The notes below the pieces were generated by a model, which ran no database searches, was not told the DNA's origin, and saw nothing but the letters and a program-made list of their open reading frames with translations. A program made the translations under genes and the position numbers. From assembly GCF_000813745.1 (NCBI RefSeq), contig NZ_JWLC01000025.1:251610-315609 (forward strand): a stretch of 64,000 nt of DNA. Direction: 5' to 3'. This document shows positions 29,391-37,775 of the stretch, one piece after another (position 1 is the stretch's first letter; each line of letters opens with the position of its first letter). The stretch comes from Leisingera sp. ANG-M1 (GTDB lineage Bacteria > Pseudomonadota > Alphaproteobacteria > Rhodobacterales > Rhodobacteraceae).

Positions 29391-30152
29391 ATGGCGGAAG
29401 CATTTGGCGCGGTTTTGAAGAAATGGCGCGGGCTGCGGCGGATGAGCCAGATGCAGCTGGCACTGGAGGCCGGGGTCTCAGCCCGGCATCTGTCGTTTCT
29501 GGAGAGCGGCCGCTCTCATCCCAGCCGCGGCATGGTTCTGCGGCTCTGTGATGAGCTGCAGCTGCCGGGGGCGGCCCGCAATCAGCTGCTGACAGCGGCC
29601 GGCCTGGCACCGGCCTATGCAACCCGGGCGCTGGAGGATGCGGATCTGGCGCCGCTCCGGCAGGCGGCGGAGCGGATGCTGCAGCGCCACGCGCCCTATC
29701 CTGCGATGATGATCGACCGGCACTGGCAGCTGCTGGAGTTGAACCAGCCGGCGAAACTGTTGCTGGGCGCCGCCGGGATCACCAAGGGCAGCAGCCTGAT
29801 CGATGCGCTTTTGGATAATGCGGCGCTGCGCGCAGCGCTGGACAATCTGGAAGAAGTGGAACGGCACAGCCTGGCGCGGCTGCGCACCGAGCTTGCGCAT
29901 TTCGGCGCCGATCCGGTGCTGGAGCGGGCAGTGGCACGGCTGCAGGCCAATGCGGCGGCCCAGGGCGCGGTGCCAGAGGCCGCGCTACCAGCGGTGATCC
30001 CGGCGCGCTACCGGCTGGGCGGGCAGGTGCTGTCGTTCTTTTCGGCCATTACCCAGTTCGGCGGCACAGGAGATCTGGCAATGTCAGAACTAAGGATCGA
30101 AATGCTGTTTCCGTCAGATGAGGAGACCCGCGCCGCCTTGGCGGGTTTGTGA
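29391..30152 (+). CDS. XRE-family regulator with MmyB-like ligand-binding domain
   Basis: A 253-residue DNA-binding protein. An N-terminal helix-turn-helix (about 8-65; LKKWRGLRRMSQMQLALEAG, ARHLSFLESGRSHPSRGMV) is followed by an MmyB-type PAS-like domain starting near residue 95 (RHAPYPAMMIDRHWQLLELN). MmyB-like regulators of the Streptomyces/proteobacterial type bind a small, probably acyl, ligand. The sequence MAEAFGAVLKKWR starts at an ATG 14 nt after CGGAGG. It probably controls itself and the divergent small membrane protein. Confidence 0.88.
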   Translation: MAEAFGAVLKKWRGLRRMSQMQLALEAGVSARHLSFLESGRSHPSRGMVLRLCDELQLPGAARNQLLTAAGLAPAYATRALEDADLAPLRQAAERMLQRHAPYPAMMIDRHWQLLELNQPAKLLLGAAGITKGSSLIDALLDNAALRAALDNLEEVERHSLARLRTELAHFGADPVLERAVARLQANAAAQGAVPEAALPAVIPARYRLGGQVLSFFSAITQFGGTGDLAMSELRIEMLFPSDEETRAALAGL

Positions 30153-30169
30153 CAGATCCGTCGGGCCTG

Positions 30170-30517
30170 TCAGTTTGCCAGATCGGCTATGGCGCCAATC
30201 AGGCGCAGCACTTTCTGGGTTTCCCGGTTCACCTGGTAAACATAGCCGCCCGCCTGAACATAACTGCCAAAGGGGTCGGGGGCCCATCGGCCGGGTTCGC
30301 CGATCCAGACATAATCCTCAACGATATGGTCGCCGCGGCGGTAAAACTTCTTGGCCTGTCCCGGCGGCACGCAATGGGAAGACTTCTTGGCAAGGCCAGG
30401 CGGGCAGCCAAAGCCAGACCCTTTGGCTTTGCCATGGCCATTGCCGGCGGCCAGCGGAATTGCCAGCGCAAAGGCGGCGGCAATCACTGTGGCGGAAACT
30501 GCAAAACTGCGTACCAT
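30170..30517 (-). CDS. Small exported protein with paired CPPG-type motifs
   Basis: A 115-residue protein with an N-terminal signal peptide (MVRSFAVSATVIAAAFALAI, cleavage probably near residue 24). The mature part carries two similar Cys motifs, CPPGLAKK and CVPPGQAKK, then a basic stretch FYRRGD, an acidic/aromatic EDYVWIGEP and a C-terminal domain VYQVNRETQKVLRLIG. Roseobacters have similar short periplasmic proteins, sometimes mislabelled as excinuclease subunits; nothing here supports a repair role. The function is unknown. It sits convergent to the XRE gene. Confidence 0.75.
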   Translation of the reverse strand: MVRSFAVSATVIAAAFALAIPLAAGNGHGKAKGSGFGCPPGLAKKSSHCVPPGQAKKFYRRGDHIVEDYVWIGEPGRWAPDPFGSYVQAGGYVYQVNRETQKVLRLIGAIADLAN

Positions 30518-30614
30518 TTACAGGCGTCCTCTTTTGACTGCCCCTGACATACCGGGTGCCGGGCAAAAGCCAAGAGAGCGGCCAAAAGGCGGCGGCTGCC
30601 CGCCAGTTCACGGT

Positions 30615-32189
30615 TCACGCAGCGGCAAGAACCCGCGCTTCATAGCTGCGCAGCGACAGGCGCGCGGCATTTCCGTAGCCGCGCCCGGTTTCGGCGCAAA
30701 GTTCCGGGAACAGGTCCTGTATCTCGGCCAGGGTTCCGGAATCAAATCCGGCTGCGGTTTCAGGCCCCGGCTGATAGCTTTCGCTGAGAGCACCATTGGC
30801 CCAGATGATCTGGTGGCGGCCGAACAGAAGGTGGACGTATTCCGCCTCCTCCATCTCCAGTGCCGGGCGGACCGTCTTGTCGTTGACCATGTCCTTGGCT
30901 TTAACCAGCACTTCCGCCTCGCCGAACAGCAGCTGGGCGTGCATGCCTGCCACCAGCATCCGGTGCTGCGGAGAGACAAGCAGGTCGCGGGAGTTGCCGC
31001 AGCTTCCCTTGGCAAAGCGGATGGGGGCGGTTTGCGGCGAACAGGCGATGCGGCGGCTGCCGGTCCATTGCAGCACTTGCGGGCCGTTGTCGTAGGTCAG
31101 CACCTGCATCCCCGGGCGCAGGTCCTCGACTGCGATCTCGCCGCCGGGCACCCGGATCATCGTGCCGCGCAGGAAGCAGGGCACAGTCTGGTTGATTTCA
31201 ACAAGACCGGTGTCGGAATTGCCCTGGCCGTTGTCAGCGGTGTAGTTGAAGTAGACGGTTTCAAGGTCGCCATCGGTGACAACGGTCAGGGTCCCGTCTG
31301 CATTCAGGGTGATCTCCTGGCCGGTTACCAATGTGACGGTATCGCCGGCCGTGACTGCCTGGTCATTGATATGGGTGATGGTCAGCGTGCCGCCGGAGGC
31401 GCTGCTGTCATTGTCCAGAACGTCAATCACCCGCGTCTTGTTGATGGCGATATCTTCCTGGTCGTCCTGGGCGACAACGGCCGTCTGCACCGAGCCGCCT
31501 GCAATCAGGAGGTTGGTGTCATAGTTACTGTCCGCAGTGTCGGCGACGCCGATTTTCAAGGAGTTGACCTCGCCCGCGTTCACCGGCGCAACAAAAGTCA
31601 GGGTGATGGTGAACCCGTCCATCTCGGTATTGAACTGGTCACCGGTGTTGTCGACATAGATGTTCTCGGTGCCGTCGTTGATATTGCCGATCGAGGCTGT
31701 GCCGTCGCCGATGGAAACCTGTGCTTCGACACCGTTGACCCAGACGCCGATGACGTCGTTGAACTGGGAGTTGACGAACTCCGGGTATTCCTCGGACGAC
31801 AGCACGAAGTCGATGGTCAGCAGGTCGCCGTCCGGGATGAAGTCGATCTCCATAAAGGATGCGTCACGTGTCGGCGCACCAGCGAGGGCATTGAAGTCAG
31901 CATCATCATTGACGCCGCTCGTGTTGGTGCTGGTGTTGCCCCGGACGTTGGTATTGGTGGAACCATCGCTGTTGGTGAAGTCGCGGGCGTAACCGGTGGA
32001 CAGGATGACGCCCGAGTCCGCCGGCGCGACGCCGGGGGTTGTCGTATCGGCGCCGGAATAGATACCCGAGGACAGGTTGTCGCCGCTGTAGCTGGCGCTG
32101 GTGACGGTCACGCCGTCGCCAAAGATCTCCTCCGCCATCTGGGTGGCGGTGGCGGACGTGTTGATATTCAGTTCCGTTGCGGTGGCCAT
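30615..32189 (-). CDS. Choice-of-anchor L / Hint domain surface protein
   Basis: A 524-residue protein with three parts. Residues about 10-240 match a choice-of-anchor L domain (VILSTGYARDF, FIPDGDLLTIDFVLSSEEYPEF, FNDVIGVWVNGV). About 240-335 is a cadherin/Ig-like tandem segment (INKTRVIDVLDNDSS). From about 345 is a Hint domain of the Hint_2 kind: VPCFLRGTMIRVPGGE with the nucleophilic Cys, VEDLRPGMQVLTYDNG and VSPQHRML. Hint domains self-cleave in hedgehog and intein proteins; here it is C-terminal without an obvious extein. There is no Sec signal peptide, so type I-like export is possible. Confidence 0.85.
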   Translation of the reverse strand: MATATELNINTSATATQMAEEIFGDGVTVTSASYSGDNLSSGIYSGADTTTPGVAPADSGVILSTGYARDFTNSDGSTNTNVRGNTSTNTSGVNDDADFNALAGAPTRDASFMEIDFIPDGDLLTIDFVLSSEEYPEFVNSQFNDVIGVWVNGVEAQVSIGDGTASIGNINDGTENIYVDNTGDQFNTEMDGFTITLTFVAPVNAGEVNSLKIGVADTADSNYDTNLLIAGGSVQTAVVAQDDQEDIAINKTRVIDVLDNDSSASGGTLTITHINDQAVTAGDTVTLVTGQEITLNADGTLTVVTDGDLETVYFNYTADNGQGNSDTGLVEINQTVPCFLRGTMIRVPGGEIAVEDLRPGMQVLTYDNGPQVLQWTGSRRIACSPQTAPIRFAKGSCGNSRDLLVSPQHRMLVAGMHAQLLFGEAEVLVKAKDMVNDKTVRPALEMEEAEYVHLLFGRHQIIWANGALSESYQPGPETAAGFDSGTLAEIQDLFPELCAETGRGYGNAARLSLRSYEARVLAAA

Positions 32190-32331
32190 GTCGGGCAGCC
32201 TGCCTCCGGGTGCGTATAGATTTACGGTCGCTTACCGGGATGGTGCTGAACTTGGACGGAACTGTGGCGGGCTGGTGCCGAAATCCGGGTGTTTAATAGA
32301 ATTTTAGGGGAATTGGCGGCGTTCTGCCGTG

Positions 32332-32358
32332 AAAAAGGCGGCCTTTGGGGGCCGCCTT
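32332..32358 (-). terminator. Rho-independent terminator of the valine-degradation operon
   Basis: AAGGCGGCC / GGCCGCCTT with a 6-nt loop, 48 nt after the mmsB stop; the minus-strand read continues into TTTTTC. Confidence 0.85.
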
Positions 32359-32405
32359 GGAAAACTGTGCTGTATTGCTTCGCGCCAAAGACCCGCAGAC
32401 GGACC

Positions 32406-33281
32406 TCAGGTTGCGCGGCTGCGCTTTTCAAACCTGGGGAGCATGGCCGAAAAATCCATGCCATTGCCGTCTTCGTCCTCGACGAAGGTTTTGTAAAGCG
32501 CCATGGCCAGTTCGCCCATCGGCGTGTCGGCATCCGCGCTCTCGGCTGCCTGCTGGCTGAGGCCAAGATCCTTAAGCATCAGCTCGGCAGCGAAACCGGG
32601 CTGGTAGTCGTTGTCGGCAGGCGATTGCGGGCCGACGCCGGGGGCAGGGCAATAGGCATTCATCGTCCAGCTGTAGCCTGAGGAGGTCGAGACCACGTCG
32701 AACATCTTCTGCCGGTCGAGGCCCAGTTTGTCGGCCAGTGCAAAGGCTTCGCAGGTGGCAATCATGGTGACGCCCAGGATCATGTTGTTGCAGATCTTGG
32801 CGGCCTGGCCTGCGCCGGCTGCGCCGCAATGCACGGCTTTCTGGCCCATGATGCCGAACAGCGGTTCAGCGGCGGCAAAAGCCTCGGCAGAACCGCCAGC
32901 CATGAAGGTCAGCGTGCCGCCAGCAGCGCCGCCGATGCCGCCGGAAACCGGGGCATCCACGGACAGCAGGCCTGCGGCTTCGGCCTGATCGGCCACCGCG
33001 CGCGCAGATTCGACATCGACAGTGGAGCAATCGATAAATGCGGCGCCCTTGGCCATCGCCGGCAGCACTTCGGCTGCGACAAGACGCAGGATGGCGCCAT
33101 TGGGCAGCATGGTGATCACGGCATCGGCGCCTGCTGCGGCCTCGGGGCCCGAGGCGGCGATGGTGACGCCCTCGATGCTGACATCGGCCATGTCGAAACC
33201 GGTGACGTCGTGGCCAGCCTTGGCAAGGTTGGCAGCCATCGGCCCGCCCATGTTGCCAAGCCCGATAAATCCGATCTTCAT
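32406..33281 (-). CDS. mmsB: 3-hydroxyisobutyrate dehydrogenase
   Basis: A 291-residue NAD-dependent beta-hydroxyacid dehydrogenase oxidising 3-hydroxyisobutyrate to methylmalonate semialdehyde in valine degradation. It has the Rossmann start MKIGFIGLGNMGGPMAANLA, the substrate-binding DAPVSGGIGGAAGGTL (about 117-132) and the catalytic-Lys segment GAGQAAKICNNM (Lys near 168). Its ATG overlaps the stop of the upstream hydrolase gene by 4 nt (ATGA), the mark of an operon with the next two enzymes. mmsA, for the following step, lies 8 kb away. Confidence 0.95.
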   Translation of the reverse strand: MKIGFIGLGNMGGPMAANLAKAGHDVTGFDMADVSIEGVTIAASGPEAAAGADAVITMLPNGAILRLVAAEVLPAMAKGAAFIDCSTVDVESARAVADQAEAAGLLSVDAPVSGGIGGAAGGTLTFMAGGSAEAFAAAEPLFGIMGQKAVHCGAAGAGQAAKICNNMILGVTMIATCEAFALADKLGLDRQKMFDVVSTSSGYSWTMNAYCPAPGVGPQSPADNDYQPGFAAELMLKDLGLSQQAAESADADTPMGELAMALYKTFVEDEDGNGMDFSAMLPRFEKRSRAT

Positions 33282-34324
33282 GAGAGTTCCTCCTCGAATG
33301 TCAGCGCGTCGGCACCCAGCGGTGCCAGCATATCCTCAACCGCCTGTGCAGGCACGGCCTTGCCCGCGTATTGCCACTGCGGGTTGCGGTCCTTGTCAAT
33401 GATCTGCGCCCGGATGCCTTCCAGAAAGTCGCTCTTTTCCATCGCGCGGAACGTATAGCGGTATTCCAGGTCCAACGCCCGGCGGATCGCAGGGCCTTCA
33501 GCGCGCAGCCGGCGCAGCATCTCCGCGGTGCACGCCATCGACAGCGGCGCATTGCGGTTCAAGGACTTCAGAGTTCCGGCGGCAAAGGCGCTGTCTTCAG
33601 CCTCAAGACTTTCCAGGATGGCCTCGAGGCTGTCCTTGCTGAAATGCCGGGCGGTGTCAGTGCGCATACCCCGCAGCTTGCCTTCCGGCGCGGGCTGGGC
33701 GGCGTCTTCCACCAGCTTGGCGCTTCCTGTTTCCTCCAGCGCCGCAATCAGCGCCGGCCAGTCTTCCTGGGGGATGAAGCAGTCGGCAAAGCCTGCAAGG
33801 ATCGCATCATCCGCGCCCATCCGCGCCGCAGTCATGCCGAGGTATTCCCCCAAGTGGTCCGGAGCCAGGGCCAGCATCAAGGAGCCGCCCACGTCCGGCA
33901 CCAGGCCGATGCCGACCTCCGGCATTGCGATCTGGCTGCTTTCGCCGACAACCCGGTGGGTGCCATGGCAGCCGATGCCGACGCCGCCGCCCATGGTGAA
34001 CCCCTGCATGAAGCTGACCACAGGTTTCTTGTACTCGAAGATCCGCGCGTTCACCCTGTATTCGTCGCGCCAGAACCTGCGGCCATAGGAGTAATCGCCC
34101 TTGGTGCCGGTGTCATAGAGCTCGGCAATGTCGCCGCCTGCGCAGAAGGCCTTGCCGCCCTCTGCGTCGATCACCACAAGCTGTACGCTGTCATCATCGG
34201 CCCAGTCACGCAACGCTTCATCGATGGCCATGCACATGCCATAGCTCATCGCATTGAGCGCTTTGGGCCGGGTAAAGGTGATGCGGCCGGCCTGGCCGGA
34301 TTTGCGGATATGGATATCACTCAT
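33278..34324 (-). CDS. 3-hydroxyisobutyryl-CoA hydrolase
   Basis: A 348-residue crotonase-fold enzyme. It carries the enoyl-CoA hydratase start RKSGQAGRITFTRPKALNAM, the oxyanion-hole region GGKAFCAGGDIAEL and MQGFTMGGGVGIGCHGTHRV, and the hydrolase-type VGIGLVPDVGGSLML. Length and the long C-terminal part fit HIBCH, which frees 3-hydroxyisobutyrate from its CoA ester in valine degradation; an enoyl-CoA hydratase is the alternative. It follows the acyl-CoA dehydrogenase after 29 nt and overlaps mmsB by 4 nt. Confidence 0.92.
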   Translation of the reverse strand: MSDIHIRKSGQAGRITFTRPKALNAMSYGMCMAIDEALRDWADDDSVQLVVIDAEGGKAFCAGGDIAELYDTGTKGDYSYGRRFWRDEYRVNARIFEYKKPVVSFMQGFTMGGGVGIGCHGTHRVVGESSQIAMPEVGIGLVPDVGGSLMLALAPDHLGEYLGMTAARMGADDAILAGFADCFIPQEDWPALIAALEETGSAKLVEDAAQPAPEGKLRGMRTDTARHFSKDSLEAILESLEAEDSAFAAGTLKSLNRNAPLSMACTAEMLRRLRAEGPAIRRALDLEYRYTFRAMEKSDFLEGIRAQIIDKDRNPQWQYAGKAVPAQAVEDMLAPLGADALTFEEELS

Positions 34325-34353
34325 CCTTGGTGCTCCATTTGGTTGGGCGCGTG

Positions 34354-35493
34354 TTACTCCGCAATCAGCTGGCGCGAAACGATCAGGCGCATGATCTCGT
34401 TGGTGCCTTCCAGGATCTGGTGCACCCGCAGGTCGCGCACGATCTTCTCGACGCCGTAATCGGCCAGATAGCCGTAGCCGCCATGCAGCTGAAGGCAGCC
34501 GTTGGCGACGTCAAAGGCAGTGTCGGTGACCATTAGCTTGGCCATGGCGCAGAATTTGGTGGCGTCATGAGCCCCGGTATCGAGTTTCCACGCGGCTTGG
34601 CGCAGGAAGGTGCGGGCGGCCTGAAGGCGGGTCTCATACTCCGCCAGCCGGAACTGCAGTGCCTGGAACTGATTGATGGGTTTGCCGAAGGCCTTGCGCT
34701 CAGACATGTATTGAACGGTCCGGTCCAGTGCCGCCTGGGCACCGCCCAGCGCGCCGGCCGAAATGTTCAGCCGGCCGCCGTCAAGACCCGCCATGGCATA
34801 GGAGAACCCTTTGCCTTCCTCGCCGATAAGGTTGTCCGCCGGGATATGGCAGTCGTCGAATTGCACCTGCGACGTCGGCTGCGCCTTCCAGCCCATCTTG
34901 TCCTCCAGCGCGCCGAAGGACAGCCCCTGGGCGCCGTCTTCGACCACCACGGTAGAGATCCCCTTGGGGCCATCCTCGCCGGTGCGGCACATCACGACAT
35001 AGGCGTCGGAGTAGGAACCGCCGGAGATGAAGGCCTTGGTGCCGTTCAGAACATAGCCATCGTTGCTTCGGTCTGCGCGGGTTTTCAAAGCCGCCGCGTC
35101 TGAGCCGGAGCCGGGTTCGGTCAGGCAGTAGGAAAATACCTTTTCCATGGTGCAGAGGTCTGGCAGCCATTTCTGCTTGGTTTCTTCCGAGCCGAATTTG
35201 TCGATCATGCCGCCGCACATGTTGTGGATCGACAGGAAGGAGCCAACCGCCGGGTCGGCCATCGCCAGCGCTTCGAACACTAGGGTGGCATCCAGGCGCG
35301 ACAGGCCGGATCCGCCATATTCTTCCGAGACATAGAGACCGCCAAACCCTAATTCAGCCAGCTGCGGCCACAGGGATTTGGGGATCGTGCCGTCCTTTTC
35401 CCATTGGCGGGAATGCGGTGCGATGTTCTCCTGGCCAAATGCATGGGCCATGTCGAAGATGGCTGTCTGTTCCTCGGTCAGTGCGAAATCCAT
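34354..35493 (-). CDS. Acyl-CoA dehydrogenase, probable isobutyryl-CoA dehydrogenase
   Basis: A 379-residue FAD enzyme. Family motifs include YCLTEPGSGSDAAALKT (about 130-146), WKAQPTSQVQFDD, and the C-terminal QILEGTNEIM, whose Glu is the catalytic base in isobutyryl-CoA dehydrogenases. The ATG at 35493 is chosen because GGAGGAGCTGC lies just upstream; a longer frame is not credible. Linkage to the hydrolase and mmsB argues for isobutyryl-CoA (valine degradation) as substrate. No electron-transfer flavoprotein genes are in the window. Confidence 0.92.
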   Translation of the reverse strand: MDFALTEEQTAIFDMAHAFGQENIAPHSRQWEKDGTIPKSLWPQLAELGFGGLYVSEEYGGSGLSRLDATLVFEALAMADPAVGSFLSIHNMCGGMIDKFGSEETKQKWLPDLCTMEKVFSYCLTEPGSGSDAAALKTRADRSNDGYVLNGTKAFISGGSYSDAYVVMCRTGEDGPKGISTVVVEDGAQGLSFGALEDKMGWKAQPTSQVQFDDCHIPADNLIGEEGKGFSYAMAGLDGGRLNISAGALGGAQAALDRTVQYMSERKAFGKPINQFQALQFRLAEYETRLQAARTFLRQAAWKLDTGAHDATKFCAMAKLMVTDTAFDVANGCLQLHGGYGYLADYGVEKIVRDLRVHQILEGTNEIMRLIVSRQLIAE

Positions 35494-35812
35494 TTGCAGC
35501 TCCTCCCGCAAGCTCATGAATTGAACAGTTGTTAATTTAATAGCGGTGGCGGGGTTTGGAAGCAAGATGCGCAAATGCAAAGCCGCCGTGCAGGGATGCC
35601 AGTGCTGCTGCACTCGGGGAAACTTAGCATGAGCAGTATCTCGGCGCTGATTTCTGTAACCTTTGCGTTTGCCGGTTCCTCCATCTGCCACTTCCGGGTG
35701 CTGACGAGACGGCGCGTGCGCCAACAATGCGTAAATGGCGAACGCCATAAACGGAATCTCAACTGAGCCGTGCAAAGAGAGGGGCAACTGAACTCTCAGA
35801 AGGGAGCCCGAA
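35494..35812. other. Divergent intergenic region between valine operon and glycosyltransferase pair
   Basis: About 319 nt with no credible gene. It holds an AT-rich patch (GTTAATTTAAT near 35534-35545), likely the promoter of the acyl-CoA dehydrogenase operon, and AGAAGGGAG before the glycosyltransferase start. No terminator or repeat was seen. Confidence 0.6.
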
Positions 35813-37660
35813 ATGGCAGCTGAAAAGCACCATCCTCACACAAACGCAAGCCATGCGGCCTCCAGCGGGGAGGCGCAAGCCAAGGGGGCAGGCGCAGCTC
35901 ATCCCGGGTTTCAGCTGCCGCTGGGCTTGCGGGCCGGAAACCTGGGCGGAGCTTCCAGTTCCCCAAGGCACCGGAAGCAGGCAGCCTTTGATACAGCGAT
36001 TGAGAACCTGGTTACTGCTGGAAACAAGGGTCTTTTTCTCAAACAAAACAACTTGGCCTTCAAAGCGCTGTCAAAAGCGGTTGAGCTGGCGCCCGGCAAT
36101 GTCGCGGCGCGCATGGCCTTTGCGACCGTTTTGGACCGCATGGGGAAATCAAGCGCGGCCGCCGAGCAAATACATGCAGCAATCGCGTTGGAGCCCGGTA
36201 ATCCTAAACCCTATGTGACACTCGGTAAGCTGTATTGGCGGGTACACCGTATTGCGGATGCGCGGGAACTGTTTGCAAAAGCTCTCGACTGTGATGCTGA
36301 ATTCATGCTCGCGCTTGACAGGCTGCTTCACGCGGATGCTCATCTTGCTGACTGGAGCCGTTTTGCCAGGCTAAGCGAAGATACCGAGCTGCTCCGCAAC
36401 TCGGCTGAGGCTGTGGATCCATTTGCGCTGCTGCCGGTGGCAGATGACCCTTTCTTTCAGCGCGCGGCGGCTGAGCGTTACGCCCGCCAGTATCACAGGC
36501 TGTATCCGGAAGAGCCGATCGAGGCGCAATCGGACAGCAGCAAAATCAGGATCGGCTACTTTTCCTGCGACTTCTTCAATCACGCGACAATGGTGCTGAT
36601 CGGCCAGCTGTTTGAGCTTCATGACCGGGAGCGGTTCACCGTGGTGCTGTACGACTATGGCCACGGGCATGATGACGCGCAGTTCCAGAGGGCCAAGCAG
36701 ACAGCGGACGAATACCGCAATGTCGCCGCCATGAGCGACCGCGAGATTGCCATGCTGGCACGAGATGACCGGATCGACGTGGCAGTTGATCTGAAGGGGT
36801 ATACCCAGGGCGGGCGGTCCGGGATCTTTGCAGTCCGCGCCGCGCCGGTTCAGGTGTCCTTCCTCGGGTTCCCGGGGACCGTGGGGATGCCAGCCATGGA
36901 TTACATTCTGGCCGATCCGGTGGTGATACCGGAGGAACTGCGCAGCGCCTATTCTGAAAAAACGCTGAACATGCCGCACTGTTATCAAATCAATGACAGC
37001 AGCCGGGTCCGGCCAGCCGCTGCGCCGCTGCGGGCCGCGGCAGGCCTGCCGGACGATGCGTTTGTGTTCTGCTCCTTCAATAACTCCTACAAGATTTCGC
37101 CGCGGGAATTCGATATCTGGATGCGGCTGCTGAAACAGGTTCCGGGCAGTGTGCTGTGGTGTTTCGCCGGACAAAAGGAAGCGGAGGCCAATCTGAGACT
37201 GGAAGCAGAAAAGCGCGGCGTCAGCGCAGCGCGGATCATCTTTGCCCGCAGGGTTCCAGGACCTGCACATATGGACCGTCATCAGCTGGCTGACCTGTTT
37301 CTGGATACCTTCGCAGTAAATGCCCACACAACGGCGAGTGATGCTTTGTTTGCCGGGGTCCCGGTTGTCACCAAACTTGGCCGGCAGTTCGCCGCACGGG
37401 TTGCGGGCAGCATTCTGACGGCCGCCGGGCTGCCCGAATTGGTGACCCGGTCGGAGGAAGAATATGAGGCGCTAGCACTGAGGCTGGCCCGCAATCCAGA
37501 GGAATTGAGCGGCTTCCGCCAGCGTCTGGTCTCGGGGCTTGCGGACAGTCCTTTGTTTGATAACGAAAAATACGCACGGCATCTGGAAACAGGGCTGGAA
37601 GCCGCGGTCCGGCGCCACCGCCAGGGACTGCCAGCCGACCACATCCAAATCGCAGGCTGA
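35813..37660 (+). CDS. TPR / SPINDLY-type (GT41, OGT-like) glycosyltransferase, first of a tandem pair
   Basis: A 615-residue protein. After a polar, Ala/Gly-rich N-terminus come about three TPR helix pairs (about 60-170; AFKALSKAVELAPGNVAARM and similar), then the OGT-like catalytic part in two Rossmann lobes: KIRIGYFSCDFFNHATM near 243, the IDVAVDLKGYTQGGRSGIFA block, VSFLGFPGTVGMPAMDYILA, and the UDP-binding HTTASDALFAGVPVVTKLG near 505. Such enzymes add N-acetylglucosamine or related sugars to Ser/Thr of proteins. The target is unknown. It shares its layout with the next gene, implying duplication. Confidence 0.9.
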   Translation: MAAEKHHPHTNASHAASSGEAQAKGAGAAHPGFQLPLGLRAGNLGGASSSPRHRKQAAFDTAIENLVTAGNKGLFLKQNNLAFKALSKAVELAPGNVAARMAFATVLDRMGKSSAAAEQIHAAIALEPGNPKPYVTLGKLYWRVHRIADARELFAKALDCDAEFMLALDRLLHADAHLADWSRFARLSEDTELLRNSAEAVDPFALLPVADDPFFQRAAAERYARQYHRLYPEEPIEAQSDSSKIRIGYFSCDFFNHATMVLIGQLFELHDRERFTVVLYDYGHGHDDAQFQRAKQTADEYRNVAAMSDREIAMLARDDRIDVAVDLKGYTQGGRSGIFAVRAAPVQVSFLGFPGTVGMPAMDYILADPVVIPEELRSAYSEKTLNMPHCYQINDSSRVRPAAAPLRAAAGLPDDAFVFCSFNNSYKISPREFDIWMRLLKQVPGSVLWCFAGQKEAEANLRLEAEKRGVSAARIIFARRVPGPAHMDRHQLADLFLDTFAVNAHTTASDALFAGVPVVTKLGRQFAARVAGSILTAAGLPELVTRSEEEYEALALRLARNPEELSGFRQRLVSGLADSPLFDNEKYARHLETGLEAAVRRHRQGLPADHIQIAG

Positions 37661-37775
37661 CAGGGTGTGCAGCCTGCGGGTCAGTGGAAAATTAAGAAAC
37701 TTCGGTGAAACTCCGGCTTAACGAGGCCGATCGCAGGTGAATCCTGCAAAGAAAATTCCAAAAGGAGTTCAGACA

